A stretch of DNA of 64,000 bases, taken from the NCBI GenBank assembly GCA_003956705.1, contig QZCP01000835.1, forward strand, positions 124,001 through 188,000, given 5' to 3'. This stretch comes from Brevipalpus yothersi. Lineage: Eukaryota > Arthropoda > Arachnida > Trombidiformes > Tenuipalpidae. Below, piece by piece: positions 39,401-51,175 of this stretch. The translations under genes and the position numbers were made by a program. Each line of letters begins with the position of its first letter. Positions within the stretch are counted from its first letter, which is position 1. A model generated the notes under the pieces. It was given only the letters and a program-made list of their open reading frames with translations, did no database searches and had not been told where the DNA came from.

Positions 39401-41556
39401 TGACTAGCAACTGTAGCGATGATTTTCTCTTTCATTGTAATTGGGCTCAATTCATCAAAGATTAATTCAGCAAGATTAATACCAAGTGGCTCAGCATGTT
39501 GAGAGAGGCGATTCAATGAGCTCATGAAAGTTGGTAATTGCTTGAATGAGGCATCGAACTTGATTTGATCAGCCGGGAGAATCAAAATAGTTCTCAGATT
39601 TTGTTCACATTTATGATTTTCAGCATGATCACGAAAGGATAAACTATCGTTTTTCTTGCTGATTAAGGTGTAGCCTCTAAAAGGCATTGAAGGTGTTTTC
39701 GAATACTGATCAAGTAAATGCAGAAATTCATTCGTCAATGAATTCCGTTTATCTTTCAAAAACATTTGAATACGCTGTACGCCTTCCAAAGTACGACTAC
39801 ATATCGGCACCAGTCTAGGAATTCCAGTAATTATGCTGTTATTTGGCTTACTTGTCTCCTTATGTCTTTTGAGAATAAGGTGAACATTGGCTCCACCAAA
39901 ACCAAAACAATTTAATGAAATATAATCACTGCTGAAAGGAATTTTTTCTAGGATAGGCACCATTTTACCATCAATCAGCCCTTCGATTCGGGGATTTGGG
40001 GTCTTGTAGTGAAGATTGCCTGGAATATAGCCACTTTGGAAAACTATGTTTGCCTTGATAAGTGCACACAGCCCGGAGGCAGCTTCAGAGTGACCCATAT
40101 TTGATTTAAGACATCCTATTTTCAATGGATTATCAGCTGATCTCTGATAACAGAATACATCATAAATCGCTTTGAGTTCCACAGGATCACCAACCTGTGT
40201 TCCTGTTGTATGAGACTCAACGTACTCGATTGTGGTTGGATCGATACCAACTTCATCATAAGTTTCAGCCATTAATTGACGTTGCAAAAATACAGAGGGA
40301 AAAGTGATTCCTTGCTCTTTATAGCCATCAGCATTGCTGCGACAATTGACGATTGTTGAATATATTCGTTTGGCTTCGGGCTTAAGTTGAAGCACGATAC
40401 AGCAAACCGCCTCACTTCTTCCATACCCATCAGCCGATTCATCGAGAGCTTTACTTCGACCAGAAGGAGAAACCATCTGAAGGTCACAAAACTGTTGTGT
40501 TATTGCCGGAAGTAGGCAAATATTGAAGCCCACCACGAGAGCTCGATCACAAACACCTGATTTTAGGGCTACAAAAGCTTCATTCAGTGCAGCAGTACTA
40601 GAACCGCAGGCAGTATCGAACTGACCGATTGGACCTTTCAGGCCAAATGCTTGAGAAACGAGTGCTGTTTGGAAGTGGAATCAAACAATTCATATTGTAA
40701 ATTTTCTATTTGTATGCATTGTCAAATGTTAGGATGATATTCATGAATATTCCTATTATCTGCACCCACAAAATTGTACCGCTAATTTCATCAACCATAA
40801 AGAATGTAATTTGATCAATGCTGGTTACTTACTATTATAGTTCTGAAGGTAATTCGGTAGCGCTTGTGGATCTTCACCAATAGCCATTTCGGTTTCTTGG
40901 AAAGATGAGCCATAGAAGAATCCAGTGTTTGAGCCATTCAGTTCTTTAACACTAATGCCTACAAAAATAAGAACGGGAATGATGAAATTAAACATGAAAT
41001 GAGTGTTAAATTGATGTAGAAGCTGAAATTCATATGCAAAGATGTTCCCAAATATAGCCTCAAGCATTCTCACTAATTTTGAATTATGTTTCAAATCTTA
41101 ATCACTCACCGGCATCTACTATTGCTTCGAAAGAAACTTCGAGCAGTTTTCGTAGCTGTGGATCCATGTAGTCAGCCTGGTGATCGGGAATCCCGAAGAA
41201 TTCGGCATCGAATTTGTGAAGATTTTCGACTTTCCCACTGTTCGCTGGAAATCCATGGACACCTTTTACGTTTGAATAAGTAATGATTATTAAAACTAAA
41301 ACCTATTAGAAAATAATGCAAATGGAGAGGATTTTTCGATTTGAAAAAGTTACTTACCTGAAGGAAAACGGTCATTTCCAGATGTTACCATATCAACTCC
41401 CATGAACAAATTTTCGGTGAATTCTTGGATATTTTTCGATTTTGGAAAACGACCGGACATACCAGAGATGACCACATCCTCTTTCACACACCACCTTCGT
41501 CGATTGTAGTTTAACTTGAATCGCCACTCGTTAGAATTTATATCCATTGCACTCAT
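33423..41556 (-). CDS. FAS-like synthase, copy E (complete, AT serine replaced by Trp)
   Basis: Complete five-exon gene, minus strand: 41556-41358, 41262-41110, 40958-40833, 40664-33589, 33521-33423. The sum is 7653 nt, 2551 codons (2550 aa plus TAA). Compared with A, B and D it has an extra intron in KS (40665-40832, phase 1) and no intron in ER. KS is intact (Cys179, His311, His351). The AT nucleophile elbow reads CNWLGH, with Trp602 in the serine position and Leu627 for the arginine, followed by a Ser/Asn/Asp-rich stretch instead of the second half of an AT. DH (DHKIDGRILFPATG, DSVMQ), ER (GSGGVG), KR (GGFGGLG, TNYGLAN), ACP (GMDSL) and TE (GYSFGG, LLDADV, GNHNNF) look complete. So this is a full-length synthase that cannot load its own extender by a classical AT mechanism; acyl loading in trans is inferred. 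Confidence 0.93.
35235..35700 (-). other. Gene-conversion tract in E (partner in F)
   Basis: About 466 bases across the ER end and KR start of E read identical to 44958-45423 of F, with no gaps, while sequence on either side differs at many sites. The encoded segment runs from about the KYDGF stretch of ER to GGFGGLG of KR. Confidence 0.7.
35641..35932 (-). other. Gene-conversion tract in E (partner in I)
   Basis: About 290 bases of ER match 60771-61062 of copy I with a single difference seen. In the same interval beyond 35700, F differs from both at many sites, although F and I are otherwise sister copies. Confidence 0.65.
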
Positions 41557-41913
41557 TTTCTTGTTGAAAATCTTCAGAACATCATGTCAAAAGTGTATGC
41601 ACGAAAAATTCCACTGTTGATGCAGACAACTGTCTGGTGTAATAACATTTAAGAAATCTATGTAAAAGCTTCGCAACTCAACACAGCGATCAGTAATCGA
41701 TTATTTGCCTTTATTGAGGTGTGAAAAAAAAGTTTCCACGAATGATCACCTGATTGAGCTCCACTTTTCAAATTCTCGATCTCCTTTTTTTCACTGATCA
41801 TGGTCGATCAGAACCATTTTTCGTCACTATCATCTCAATCATGGAGCACCATTGATGGTTGCCTCTCTTGTTCATTGGCAGCAGATGAATTGTTCAGATG
41901 AACTCGATCACTT
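41557..41913. other. Upstream flank of E
   Basis: Short non-coding stretch upstream of E. No motif shared clearly with the A, B or D flanks. It ends where the duplicated block begins. Confidence 0.45.
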
Positions 41914-42284
41914 ATCACCAAATATATTCATGAGGCCTCGAAATCAAGAAAAAAACTGGTACCATTTTGGCCTCAGCCTCAAGACCCGGTGATGATAAGA
42001 AAGTGAAACCTTCAACAGAATAAAAATAGGAAACACGTACATTTTCACCCTCAGGTAAATCGATTAGCTATCTAATTTTGCTCTTATGATGTATTAATTG
42101 AGGCAATGAGAATAGTAATCTCTTGGGTTAGCTTATGGTATTTTTTATTGATCCACAATACATGGTACATGAATGGATACATAGATGATTACCATCGGAT
42201 TGGGACCTGATTGCATAGTTTAACAGAGATGCTCGAAGAAAGGCTGGAAAATTATACATTAAAAAAGTGGTAATTTCTGAGATA

Positions 42285-42378
42285 TTAGGTTGTCTCATAA
42301 GTTCGTTCGATATGTTACTGATAATTTCCAGCAGTTTTTCTATCAGTACAGATATATTCACCTCATGAGACAACCTAA
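42285..42378. mobile_element. Mariner-type MITE, about 94 bp
   Basis: Perfect 14-base terminal inverted repeats (TTAGGTTGTCTCAT and its reverse complement) are flanked by TA on both sides, the target-site signature of Tc1/mariner elements. The TTAGGTTG start is typical of mariner termini. There is no coding capacity, so this is a non-autonomous deletion derivative. A copy at the equivalent place in the second duplicated block shows that it inserted before the duplication. Confidence 0.75.
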
Positions 42379-43475
42379 TAAATTATCAACTAGACCATGT
42401 AGAACTAGAAGTCAGTCTTTTAGCTCGAGAAACGCCTGTCAAAAAGTTAATTTGACATAGAGATAATGCTTCCCATTTGAATGGATAATTTTTTGAATGA
42501 TTAATCTTCATCATTTTCGAAAATAAAAATTACTATCAAATCATTCCCTGCCTTGTCTTCATGCTCTTCTTATGCTCTGGTGTGATTTATCAGATCTGAG
42601 CTTATGATATGAGGTTGACACACATTTGAAGCTTTCATATTTGCTCACTTACCTTGGAGGAATCACAAGAAACGACGCAAAAATTATCACTACTACTTCA
42701 AGGTATCATCTGAGTGAGTTGCTCTGAATTCATCAGTACTAACTGGTTCAATTAATTGCTTCATTCATCAATTTAAGTAAAAAGTTTACAAAACTTTCAA
42801 TCAGAAACATCGAATCAATTATATTAATTATTACAGTATCATGATTTTTTGGCACTTGATTAAAAGCCTCAAAAAGATGATGGTCATTTTTGTTTTCAAA
42901 AAAATGTTCATATAATGGCCCTGAAAAATAATCATTGGAGAAGCGTGTAGTTTACATGCAATTCATTGGGTAAGATTGAGAAATATTTTTTGGAATAATT
43001 GAAATTGATGAAAAAGATCGATTCGACATGTCATGTGGACAAAGCTCTCAATCAGCGTTCCATAGATCGAAATTTTTTATTTTCAATTTTTGGCAGAAAA
43101 ACACATCTATTCATTGTAAAAAATTTTTTATTTGATTAAAAAAGCAAAATAATGATTTGCTGAAGCCCTCAGATTAGATGAGCTAAAAAAAGAATTCTTA
43201 ACTGCTATGAAATTTAATTGATTAATTAATTAATTGATCTAATTAAAAAAAACATGATTGGATCCTTCAACGAAAAAAACAATAGGCCATCAAAAACATG
43301 AAAATTTTGACAGTTAACAGTTCACAAACTGAGAGTTAATTTACTTCCTAAAAAAGTAGTAAAAAGATGAAACATCTCAATTGTCCACATGTTCTGTGAT
43401 TTCTTCATGAAGAAAAACAGTTTCTGACTATTGAATTTAATTTCCCTAGATTAATCAAGTGACTCGATGATTTTA

Positions 43476-44040
43476 TTAATAGGTACAAAAGAATTCATTG
43501 ATTTTTGAAGAAATTTCGTCAAGATTTTTCATGATAAAATTATTGTGGTTACCAGTGAAATAATATTGTTCCCCGACGTTTGACGAGAAGAAATGAATTT
43601 TCTACCAAGATGGCGAAAAGTAATGAGTCAGATTCCAACCTTCGAGAAAAAAATTAAATGAAGGAGGGGAATCAACTTCAATTGAGATGATTTGGATAAA
43701 GTGATAAATGAACTTTATCACAAAAGAAGTTTGATTAAGAAATTCATATTTTTAAATCAAACTCAACTAATTGTTCGAACGTTATCATGATCATTTTAAT
43801 CGGAGTTGATATCAAATTTTCATCATTTTTTTCTTGAGCATCAAAATCTGGCCCATTATTTTTCTCCACCTTGGTACATCAGTTAAATACAAGCAAATTA
43901 TGAAAGCGGGTATCGCTTACCGAATGATCTTTGCTAATACCTTGAAGAGATGGTATTAATAAATCTTGGCTCTAAGATGAATTATTTCACAATTCGACGG
44001 CTTTTGAGGGCTGTATTTGAGAATCAGGAGAATCCTTTCT
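43476..44040 (-). pseudogene. Residual TE 3' end of copy F (out of frame)
   Basis: Behind F's stop codon the remains of the normal 3' end are still readable in another frame. At about 44040-43921 there is LKYSPQKPSNCEIIHLRAK, matching the end of E's penultimate exon, with an intact donor at 43920-43919. The last exon follows at 43577-43476 (GEQYYFTGNHNNFI, then a stop), but the AG acceptor expected next to it is missing. About 230 codons, including the TE serine and aspartate, have been deleted between the ACP linker and this tail. Confidence 0.75.
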
Positions 44041-47000
44041 TTTGTTGGAATCGACTATTCCAGCATCTGTTTGAGCCGTATTTTTGCTGATATCACTTGC
44101 ACAATTCCTTTTGGAGAGATCGATTAGATCACAGACTTTTAGTTGCCGAATTTCTTTCGCTGCGATCGAGACATTAAAATTACGCTCCAAAGCTTGCTGA
44201 ACCTCGATTGCCATCAAAGAATCCATTCCCAGTTCACCAAGAGTTATTTTTGGGTCCAAAGCATGTACATCTTTGATTCCAAGAATGTGACATATTGAAT
44301 CAACGATATTTCCAGATGAATCACACATCAGTTTGGTGTCTTCACTTCGTACCATACTGGTGGTAGTTGAGTGTGGATAACTGAGAACTTTCTCTAGTGT
44401 AGAGAGACAGGAATGAAGTCTTTGGGCTGCAGTTCCTCGAATTGACTCGACATTAGCACCCATTTTTTCGACAACAAAGCCAACATCACCGATAAGACCC
44501 CATTGAATAGCAAGTCCATGTAGGCCATCTCTTCTTCTCCGTTCACAAACACTTTCCATAAATGAGTTGGCAAGCCCATAATTAGTTTGACCAATATTAC
44601 CTCGGCCGCTTACAACTGATGAGAAAACAACAAAATAATCGAGAGATGGACACATCTCACGACTTATCATGTCCAAGTTATGTGTGATATTAACTTTTGA
44701 GGCACAAACTTTGGTGAAGCTTTCGATTGTTTGATCAGCAAAAAGACCATCAGCCAAAACGAGAGCAGAATTAAAGATACCTCCGATAGGAAGTGATAAG
44801 GAATCAATCAGTTCACGAGTACCGGATTCTGTGGTTAGATCGTGTTTGGATATCGTAACTTTACAGTTGTTTGCAGCAATCCGATCAAGACAGTATTGAT
44901 GATAAGAGGTTTTTGGACCACCACGAGAATTGATTACAATGTTTCGAGCTCCATTGAGAACCATCCACAGAGCAACCTCCAGACCAAGTCCTCCAAAACC
45001 ACCAACAATGATATAAACTTTTTCTCCACAGAATTTGATTGTTTTCATCACAGGTACTGAGCTGAACACTTCATTTCTAGAGTCATTAATCTTTAGGATC
45101 ACTTTTCCAATATGTTTACCTGCTGCCATATACCTAAATGCTTCCTCTGCCTTATCCATCTCGAACACTGTTCGAGGCAATGGCTGAATTGCTCCATTCT
45201 TAAGAAGTTCTTCGAATAGATTGTTGAGCTGATCTTCTACTCTATGTACCCAAGGTAATTGATGCTCAGTCACATTGAATAGTGAGTCCAACATAACACC
45301 GTGAAAAGATCGACCACCATCCAGCAGAGCAAGCTCAATCGGACTGTTCTTGAATCCATCATATTTTCCTATTTCGATGAATCTACCTCCTGGAGCAAGA
45401 CAACGTATACTAGCTTGAAGCTTATCATCAGCTAATGAGTTTAGAACAATGTCCACTCCTCTGCCACTAGTTTCTCGAAGTACCATTTCTTCGAATGACG
45501 TGTCTCTCGAGTTTCCAACATTAGCTTCCGTCAATTGCGGGAATCTTTCAAGTATAAACCTCCTCTTCTCGGGTGTTCCAACTGTTGTATAAATTGTACA
45601 ATCATAGCTCAAACACAAATGAATTGCAGCGATTCCAACACCTCCACTTCCGGCATGGATCAAGACACTTTCACCACGTTTAAGATTACCTCTCATGATG
45701 AGACCATATATTGTCGTTGCATAAACTACAGGAACAGTTGCAGCATCTTCAAGAGTCCAATGTTCGGGAACAGGCCAAACCAAATCTGTTGGACCAATTG
45801 AAACTTCTGTGGCCATCGCGCCAGAGCCTTTTGCTCCCATTACTGGTCGATTATTATCATCATATCCAACAAATTCCAATCCTATTTTAACTTTTGCTGG
45901 ATCTCCTTCGATAACCTCAACACCAGGTTCGAATATTCGTGGAAGACGTGCAGTGGATAGCATTACATCCTTAAAATTGAGAGAAGCATAACAAATTTTC
46001 ACAGTAGGTCGCTCTAGTTTATCTTTTATTGGTGATGAAGCACACCATTTGAGCGATGATAAATCGCCAGCCTGAATAACTTCTAATTTGAGGTGATTGG
46101 ATGAATCTTTCAGCGATTGAGAATTATCTTCTTCCTCTCTTCTAACATTCAAAGGATGGAATTCTCCCCACCCTTTCACTGTATCATAGATGTTGAGCTT
46201 CAGTCGTTTTTTTAGTATTTGCTGGAGTTCAGGATGTTGAAAATCAAAATTTTCCACATCTATTCCGTCGTCATGATACCGATTTGCAATACAGAAAATC
46301 CTGTCGTCTTGTAACTCCATAGCTATACTTTTGGAGAAACCAATAACAGCTTGATCACAACTTTGATCACCAATCAAGCAGATAGGAGAGGTCTTGTCTT
46401 CTTGATTGAGCAGGCTTTTAAGTTCTTCTACCCATTCAAAGTGCATTGGAGAAACTTTGATGATTTTGGGTTCTTCATAAGTGTCTGGTATTTTTCGGAA
46501 GAGTAGACCTCTGATGGACAATAGTTTTGATTCCAAGAGTCTGTTGGAAATGCATCTCCAGCTTAAATCTTCCATCACCTCGATAACTTCTGAACCTTTC
46601 ATACAACAAGATTTGAGGTCAGTGATAATATTCTCAAGCTGTGGGATTAAAGACAATTTTTCAAGATCTTGGCCGACATTTTCTCGAAAGATGACAAGCA
46701 GAAAACCACCTGGAACGATGGCCTTAGTTAGATGCTCGGCTTTCGCTTCGAAAGATGTTATGTTTCCAGAATGATTTTTGTAAATGATTAGTGATGCTCG
46801 TCCCACATCACCTGATAGAGGAGACTCAGCATCCCAATTGATGAAAGGTACTTTTCCTCCAACCAACTCTTCTGCTTCTGTTGCCATTTTAGGACAAGCA
46901 ATCTTGTAGGCTAGTTCCGTAGTGCCAAGTGAGAGATCATCTATTGTGGCTTTGATCGTATGGAAAAGAAATTTTTTGCCACAATTGTATTCAATGATGT

Positions 47001-50000
47001 GCAAGGAAGAATTAGTTCTTCCACTGGATGAGGTATTGTTGAGTACTGTGCAGATGAAAGGCTTTAAAAATCTCTCTGAACAGCTGTACTGGAGTTCTCT
47101 TCCGATTAGTATATCTTGATCGATTCTTTCAGTTTCCAGTTGAATATTATTCCTTTCTAACCAATTGATTAAAAATTCCAGAAGAGTATATGAAGGGTTG
47201 TTTTCGTAGGTGAAATCTCGTCTGATTGTTGCGATCAAATGTTCAGCTGAGGGATGGCCACTCTCAATTACTGCTACATATTCATCGCATATCTGTTTAT
47301 ATTTAGTCAGTTGCTTCCGAAGCTTGGAGTCGATAATGTCTTGCTCGTCAAAGGGAATAAATTCTTGTGCTTCGATTATGACTTTCTGGGGCCTTCGAGA
47401 GACAAGAGATGTCTTGAGACCACGAATCCAAAGACCTTCACTAGCCACTGTTCTTGTAGTAGAATCAAATACGGCTGGGAAATAGACATGATCAACAGCA
47501 GAATTTGCTTGATTATCAGAGAGGGAAGATTCAATTTGAGTTGATGATTTCTCAGGTTCTCCTGATTTTTTACGATGATTTTGCTCACAATAATGATTAA
47601 CTTCCTTCACAAGTTTCTCTGCATCCACCAACAAACTTTCGATTCCTGTGGGAACGAACAAATTCCGATCGCCTCTATTAGATAGAAGAGATAGTTGCAT
47701 GACAGAATCGGCGAAAGTCACCCAAGTTCTAAGGAATTTGAAATCAGATTCATGAATCTTCTCCATAATTGGTCCACCTCTGAGAGCAAGAGAAGATACC
47801 TCTTCCCACTCGACAATACCTTTTCGACCATAATGATCAGCCCTCGTTAGACACTGGAAACTAGGTCCATAATCATAGCCTCGGTTCTTTAGTTCTTTGT
47901 AAATATCCTCTCGGGAAAGGTCAAGTGAAGCCTGCTCATCTGAGTTCAGCTCTCGACTTTCAGTAAAATTACTTTTAGCCTCTTCAATATTCTCAACAGG
48001 AAATATCTTTCCAGTTGCAATCGGGGAATCGCTTTCGGTGATGATAAAAGAGCCATTGTGAGGCATGTAACTGATTTTCAAGCATATCTCATCAGAAGAT
48101 AAAGTAGTTGCACGAATGAAAGATACATCACGGAATAGAAATTTGCTTCTAAGAATATCGATCTGTTGAACCCAAGCGGCTACTTTCCATGCATACATGA
48201 GCATTCCAGTTGCAGGTAATAGGATTCGTCCATCAATTTTGTGATCTGAATAGAACCTATCCCCAAGATTTTCAAGTGAAATTTTGATTGTATAATAGCC
48301 TCTAGGTGCGAAAGGGTTTAGATACTCTGGGTACTTGAAAACTTTGTAATCTTTACTGTGATCAAAATCAATTAGAGAGTGAAGACTAAGAGTATCTATT
48401 GGCACAGGATAATCAATTTGAGGATAGAGGCAACTGGTGTCCACAGGAATGTTCAGTGTATATAGTTGACCTATAAATTCTAAGAATCTATCCAATCTGA
48501 GATTATCAGAGTCCTTTAGCTTGATGTGGTTGAGGTGATGAACAGAGTATCTATGTGAATTACAGTCCATCAGGATAGCATTTGAATCGAGATCTTCAAT
48601 GTTGAATGGCTCTGTATTAATCTGTTGTAGAACTTGATAGTTTTCGAGGAATGAACTGAGCTCAACATTGCTACTTCCTTCCACATTTTCATTGTTGATA
48701 CGATAATTGTCGATGAAAGATAAGAGAATGTTGATGAATGAAGATCCTGATTTTCTTTTCATATTATTTGAATCATTCTCCAGACAAGATTTTCTAGCCA
48801 AGCTATCGATGCAGGGCAGAGATTCTGTTCCTGAATCATTATTGTTCGAATCTGTCTCGGATGAGTCTTCATTACCAGCAAATGTGTTAGCTAACTCAAT
48901 CAAGGTTGATGATATTCCTTCATGATCGATAGAATGTCCTAGCCAGTAAGCAGCTGTGATAGCTCTTTCCTCTGTTATCAAGTTTCTGGCGAATGCATAA
49001 GTAATATGTCCGAGCCAATTGCACATGAAGTCATTGATTGAAACTTTAACAGCTCTTAATAGGTGATAAAGTAACAGCTGACTAGCAACTGTAGCAATGA
49101 TTTTCTCTTTCACCGTAATCAGGCTTGATTCACTGAAGATTAACTGGTCAAGATTGATACCAAATGACCTAGCATAGTGGGAAAGGCGATTCAATGAGCT
49201 CACAAAAGTTGGCAATTGCTTGAATGAACAATCGAACTTGATTTGATCAGCCTGCAGAATCAAAACAGTCTTACGATCTTTTTTATACTCAAGATTTCTG
49301 AAATGATTGTTGAATCCAACACTATCTTTTTCCTTGGTGATAAGTGTGAAGCCTCTATAAGGCATTGAAGGTGTTTTTGAATATTCATTCAGTAGATGAA
49401 GAAATTCGTTTGTCAATGAGCACCGTTTATCTTTCAAAAACTTTTGAATATACTGTACACCTTCCAAAGTACGACTACATATCGGCACAAGTCTAGGTAT
49501 TTGGGTGACTATGTTGTGGCTATCTGGCTTACTTATTTTTTTATGTCTTTTGAGAATCAGATGAACATTGGTTCCACCAAATCCAAAACAATTTAATGGA
49601 ATATAATCACCATTGAAAGGAATTTTCTCTAGGATAGGTACCATCTTGCCATCTATTAGCCCTTCAATTCGTGGATTCGGAGTTTTGTAGTGAAGGTTGC
49701 CCGGAATATAGCCACTTTGGAAAATGATATTTGCTTTGATTACTGCACACAGTCCTGAAGCAGCTTCTGGATGACCCATATTTGATTTAAGACACCCGAT
49801 TCTCAATGGATTTTCAGGTGATCTTTGATTGCAAAATACATCATAAATTGCTTTGAGTTCCACAGGATCACCTATCGGTGTACCAGTTGCATGAGCCTCA
49901 ATATAATCGATGATCGATAGATCAAGATTCACTTCATCAAAAGTTTCAACAATCAATTTACTCTGTATGTCTGCGGAAGGAAAAGTGATTCCCTGTTCTC

Positions 50001-51175
50001 CATAGCCATCAGTATTACTTCGACAATTAACGATCGTTGAATATATTCGCTTGGCCTCAGACTCCAATTGAAGTACAATACAGCACACAGCTTCACTTCT
50101 TCCAAATCCATCGGCAGATTGATCGAGGCTTTTACTTTTACCAGAAGAGGAAATCATTTGAAGATCAGAAAATTGTTGAGTAATTCCTGGATGGAGGCAA
50201 ATATTGTAGCCCACCACAAGAGCACGGTCACATAAGCCTGATTTCAGTGCCACAAAAGCTTCATTAAGTGCCGTTGTGCTGGAACAACATGCTGTATCGA
50301 ACTGGCCAATCGGACCTTTGAGGCCGAATGCTTGAGGAACGAGTGCTAACAAACAGTGAATGGAAAATATTTGGAAAGTTCGTGCTCAATTTTATACTGA
50401 TTTCATCCAGTTCATTTCTAAAAAAATTCGAATTGTACTTACAAGCGTGGTCCTGAAGATAGTTGGGCAAAGACTGTGGATCTTCACCGAGAGCCATTTC
50501 AGTCTCCTTAATTGACGAGCCACAGAAAAATCCCGTGTTCGAGCCATTCAATTCTTCAGTTCTGATGCCTGCAAAAAATTTGACAATTATTCAAAATTAT
50601 AGAACAATATCAACCCTCTATCAATGGATTTTAGGGGCAAAATTGTTGGATAAAATTTAAGAGGTGCTTATAATTTTGCCTCGATGAATTTTCGCAGAAT
50701 TTTGGTTTATGTCTTAATTCACACCTACCTGCATCTATGATTGCCTCGAAAGAAACTTCGAGTAATTTTCGTAACTGGGGATCAATGAAGTTAGCATCAT
50801 AGTCAGGAATACCAAAAAAATCAGCATCGAATTTGTGGAGATTTTCGACTTTCCCATAGTGCAATGGAAGCCCGTAGAGACCTAAAAGAGCAAATTAAAT
50901 AACAATATTTGAATCTGATAACTGGCCGGATCAAGTAGATCGAGAAATCTTTTTCTGATATATTTGATCGCATATATTGACTCACCTGCAGGAAAACGGT
51001 CACTTCCGGGTGTTATCATATCAACTCCGTTGAACAAATTTTCGGTGAATTCTTGTATATTTTCTGATTTCGGAAAACGGCCGGACATACCCGAGATGAC
51101 CACATCCTCTTTCACACGCCATTTTCGTCGATTGTAGTTCAGCTTGGATTGCCACTCATTAAAATTCATATTCAT
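43987..51175 (-). CDS. FAS-like synthase, copy F (lacks thioesterase)
   Basis: Minus-strand exons: 51175-50986, 50881-50729, 50568-50443, 50345-43987. The sum is 6828 nt, 2276 codons (2275 aa plus stop). The start is the ATG opening MNMNFNEW; ATGs further upstream are not conserved. It shares the extra KS intron and uninterrupted ER with E. KS has DTACCSS (Cys176) and EAHATGT, nearer to the usual KS form than the other copies. AT reads CNWLGH and AAYWL, so it is dead by motif. DH (DHKIDGRILLPATG, DSVMQ), ER, KR (GGFGGLG, TNYGLAN) and ACP (GMDSL) look intact. After the ACP the frame jumps into an out-of-frame tail ending SKAVEL, because an internal deletion removed most of TE. It could be an early pseudogene or a synthase that keeps its product on the ACP for release by another enzyme; the intact 2.2-kb-codon frame argues against long neutral decay. 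Confidence 0.8.

Larger units (their letters stand above)
41914..47916. repeat. Segmental duplication, copy 1 (F 3' half plus flank)
   Basis: This stretch is repeated at 57426-63345 in the same orientation. It contains the 3' flank of F with a MITE, F's broken TE tail and last exon, and F's ACP, KR, ER, pseudo-methyltransferase and part of DH. Low-coordinate homology starts at ATCACCAAATATATTC; high-coordinate homology ends in the codons for SREDI in DH. Here the block is continuous with the rest of gene F, so this is the parental arrangement. Confidence 0.8.

Noticed and set aside
43208..43246. ATTAATTAATTAATTG repeat near F's 3' flank
   Set aside because: A few AT units only, typical simple sequence of an AT-rich genome.
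43987..44050. New C-terminal peptide of F as a novel domain
   Set aside because: The last residues are the old TE coding sequence read in a wrong frame after a deletion; nothing suggests that they were selected.
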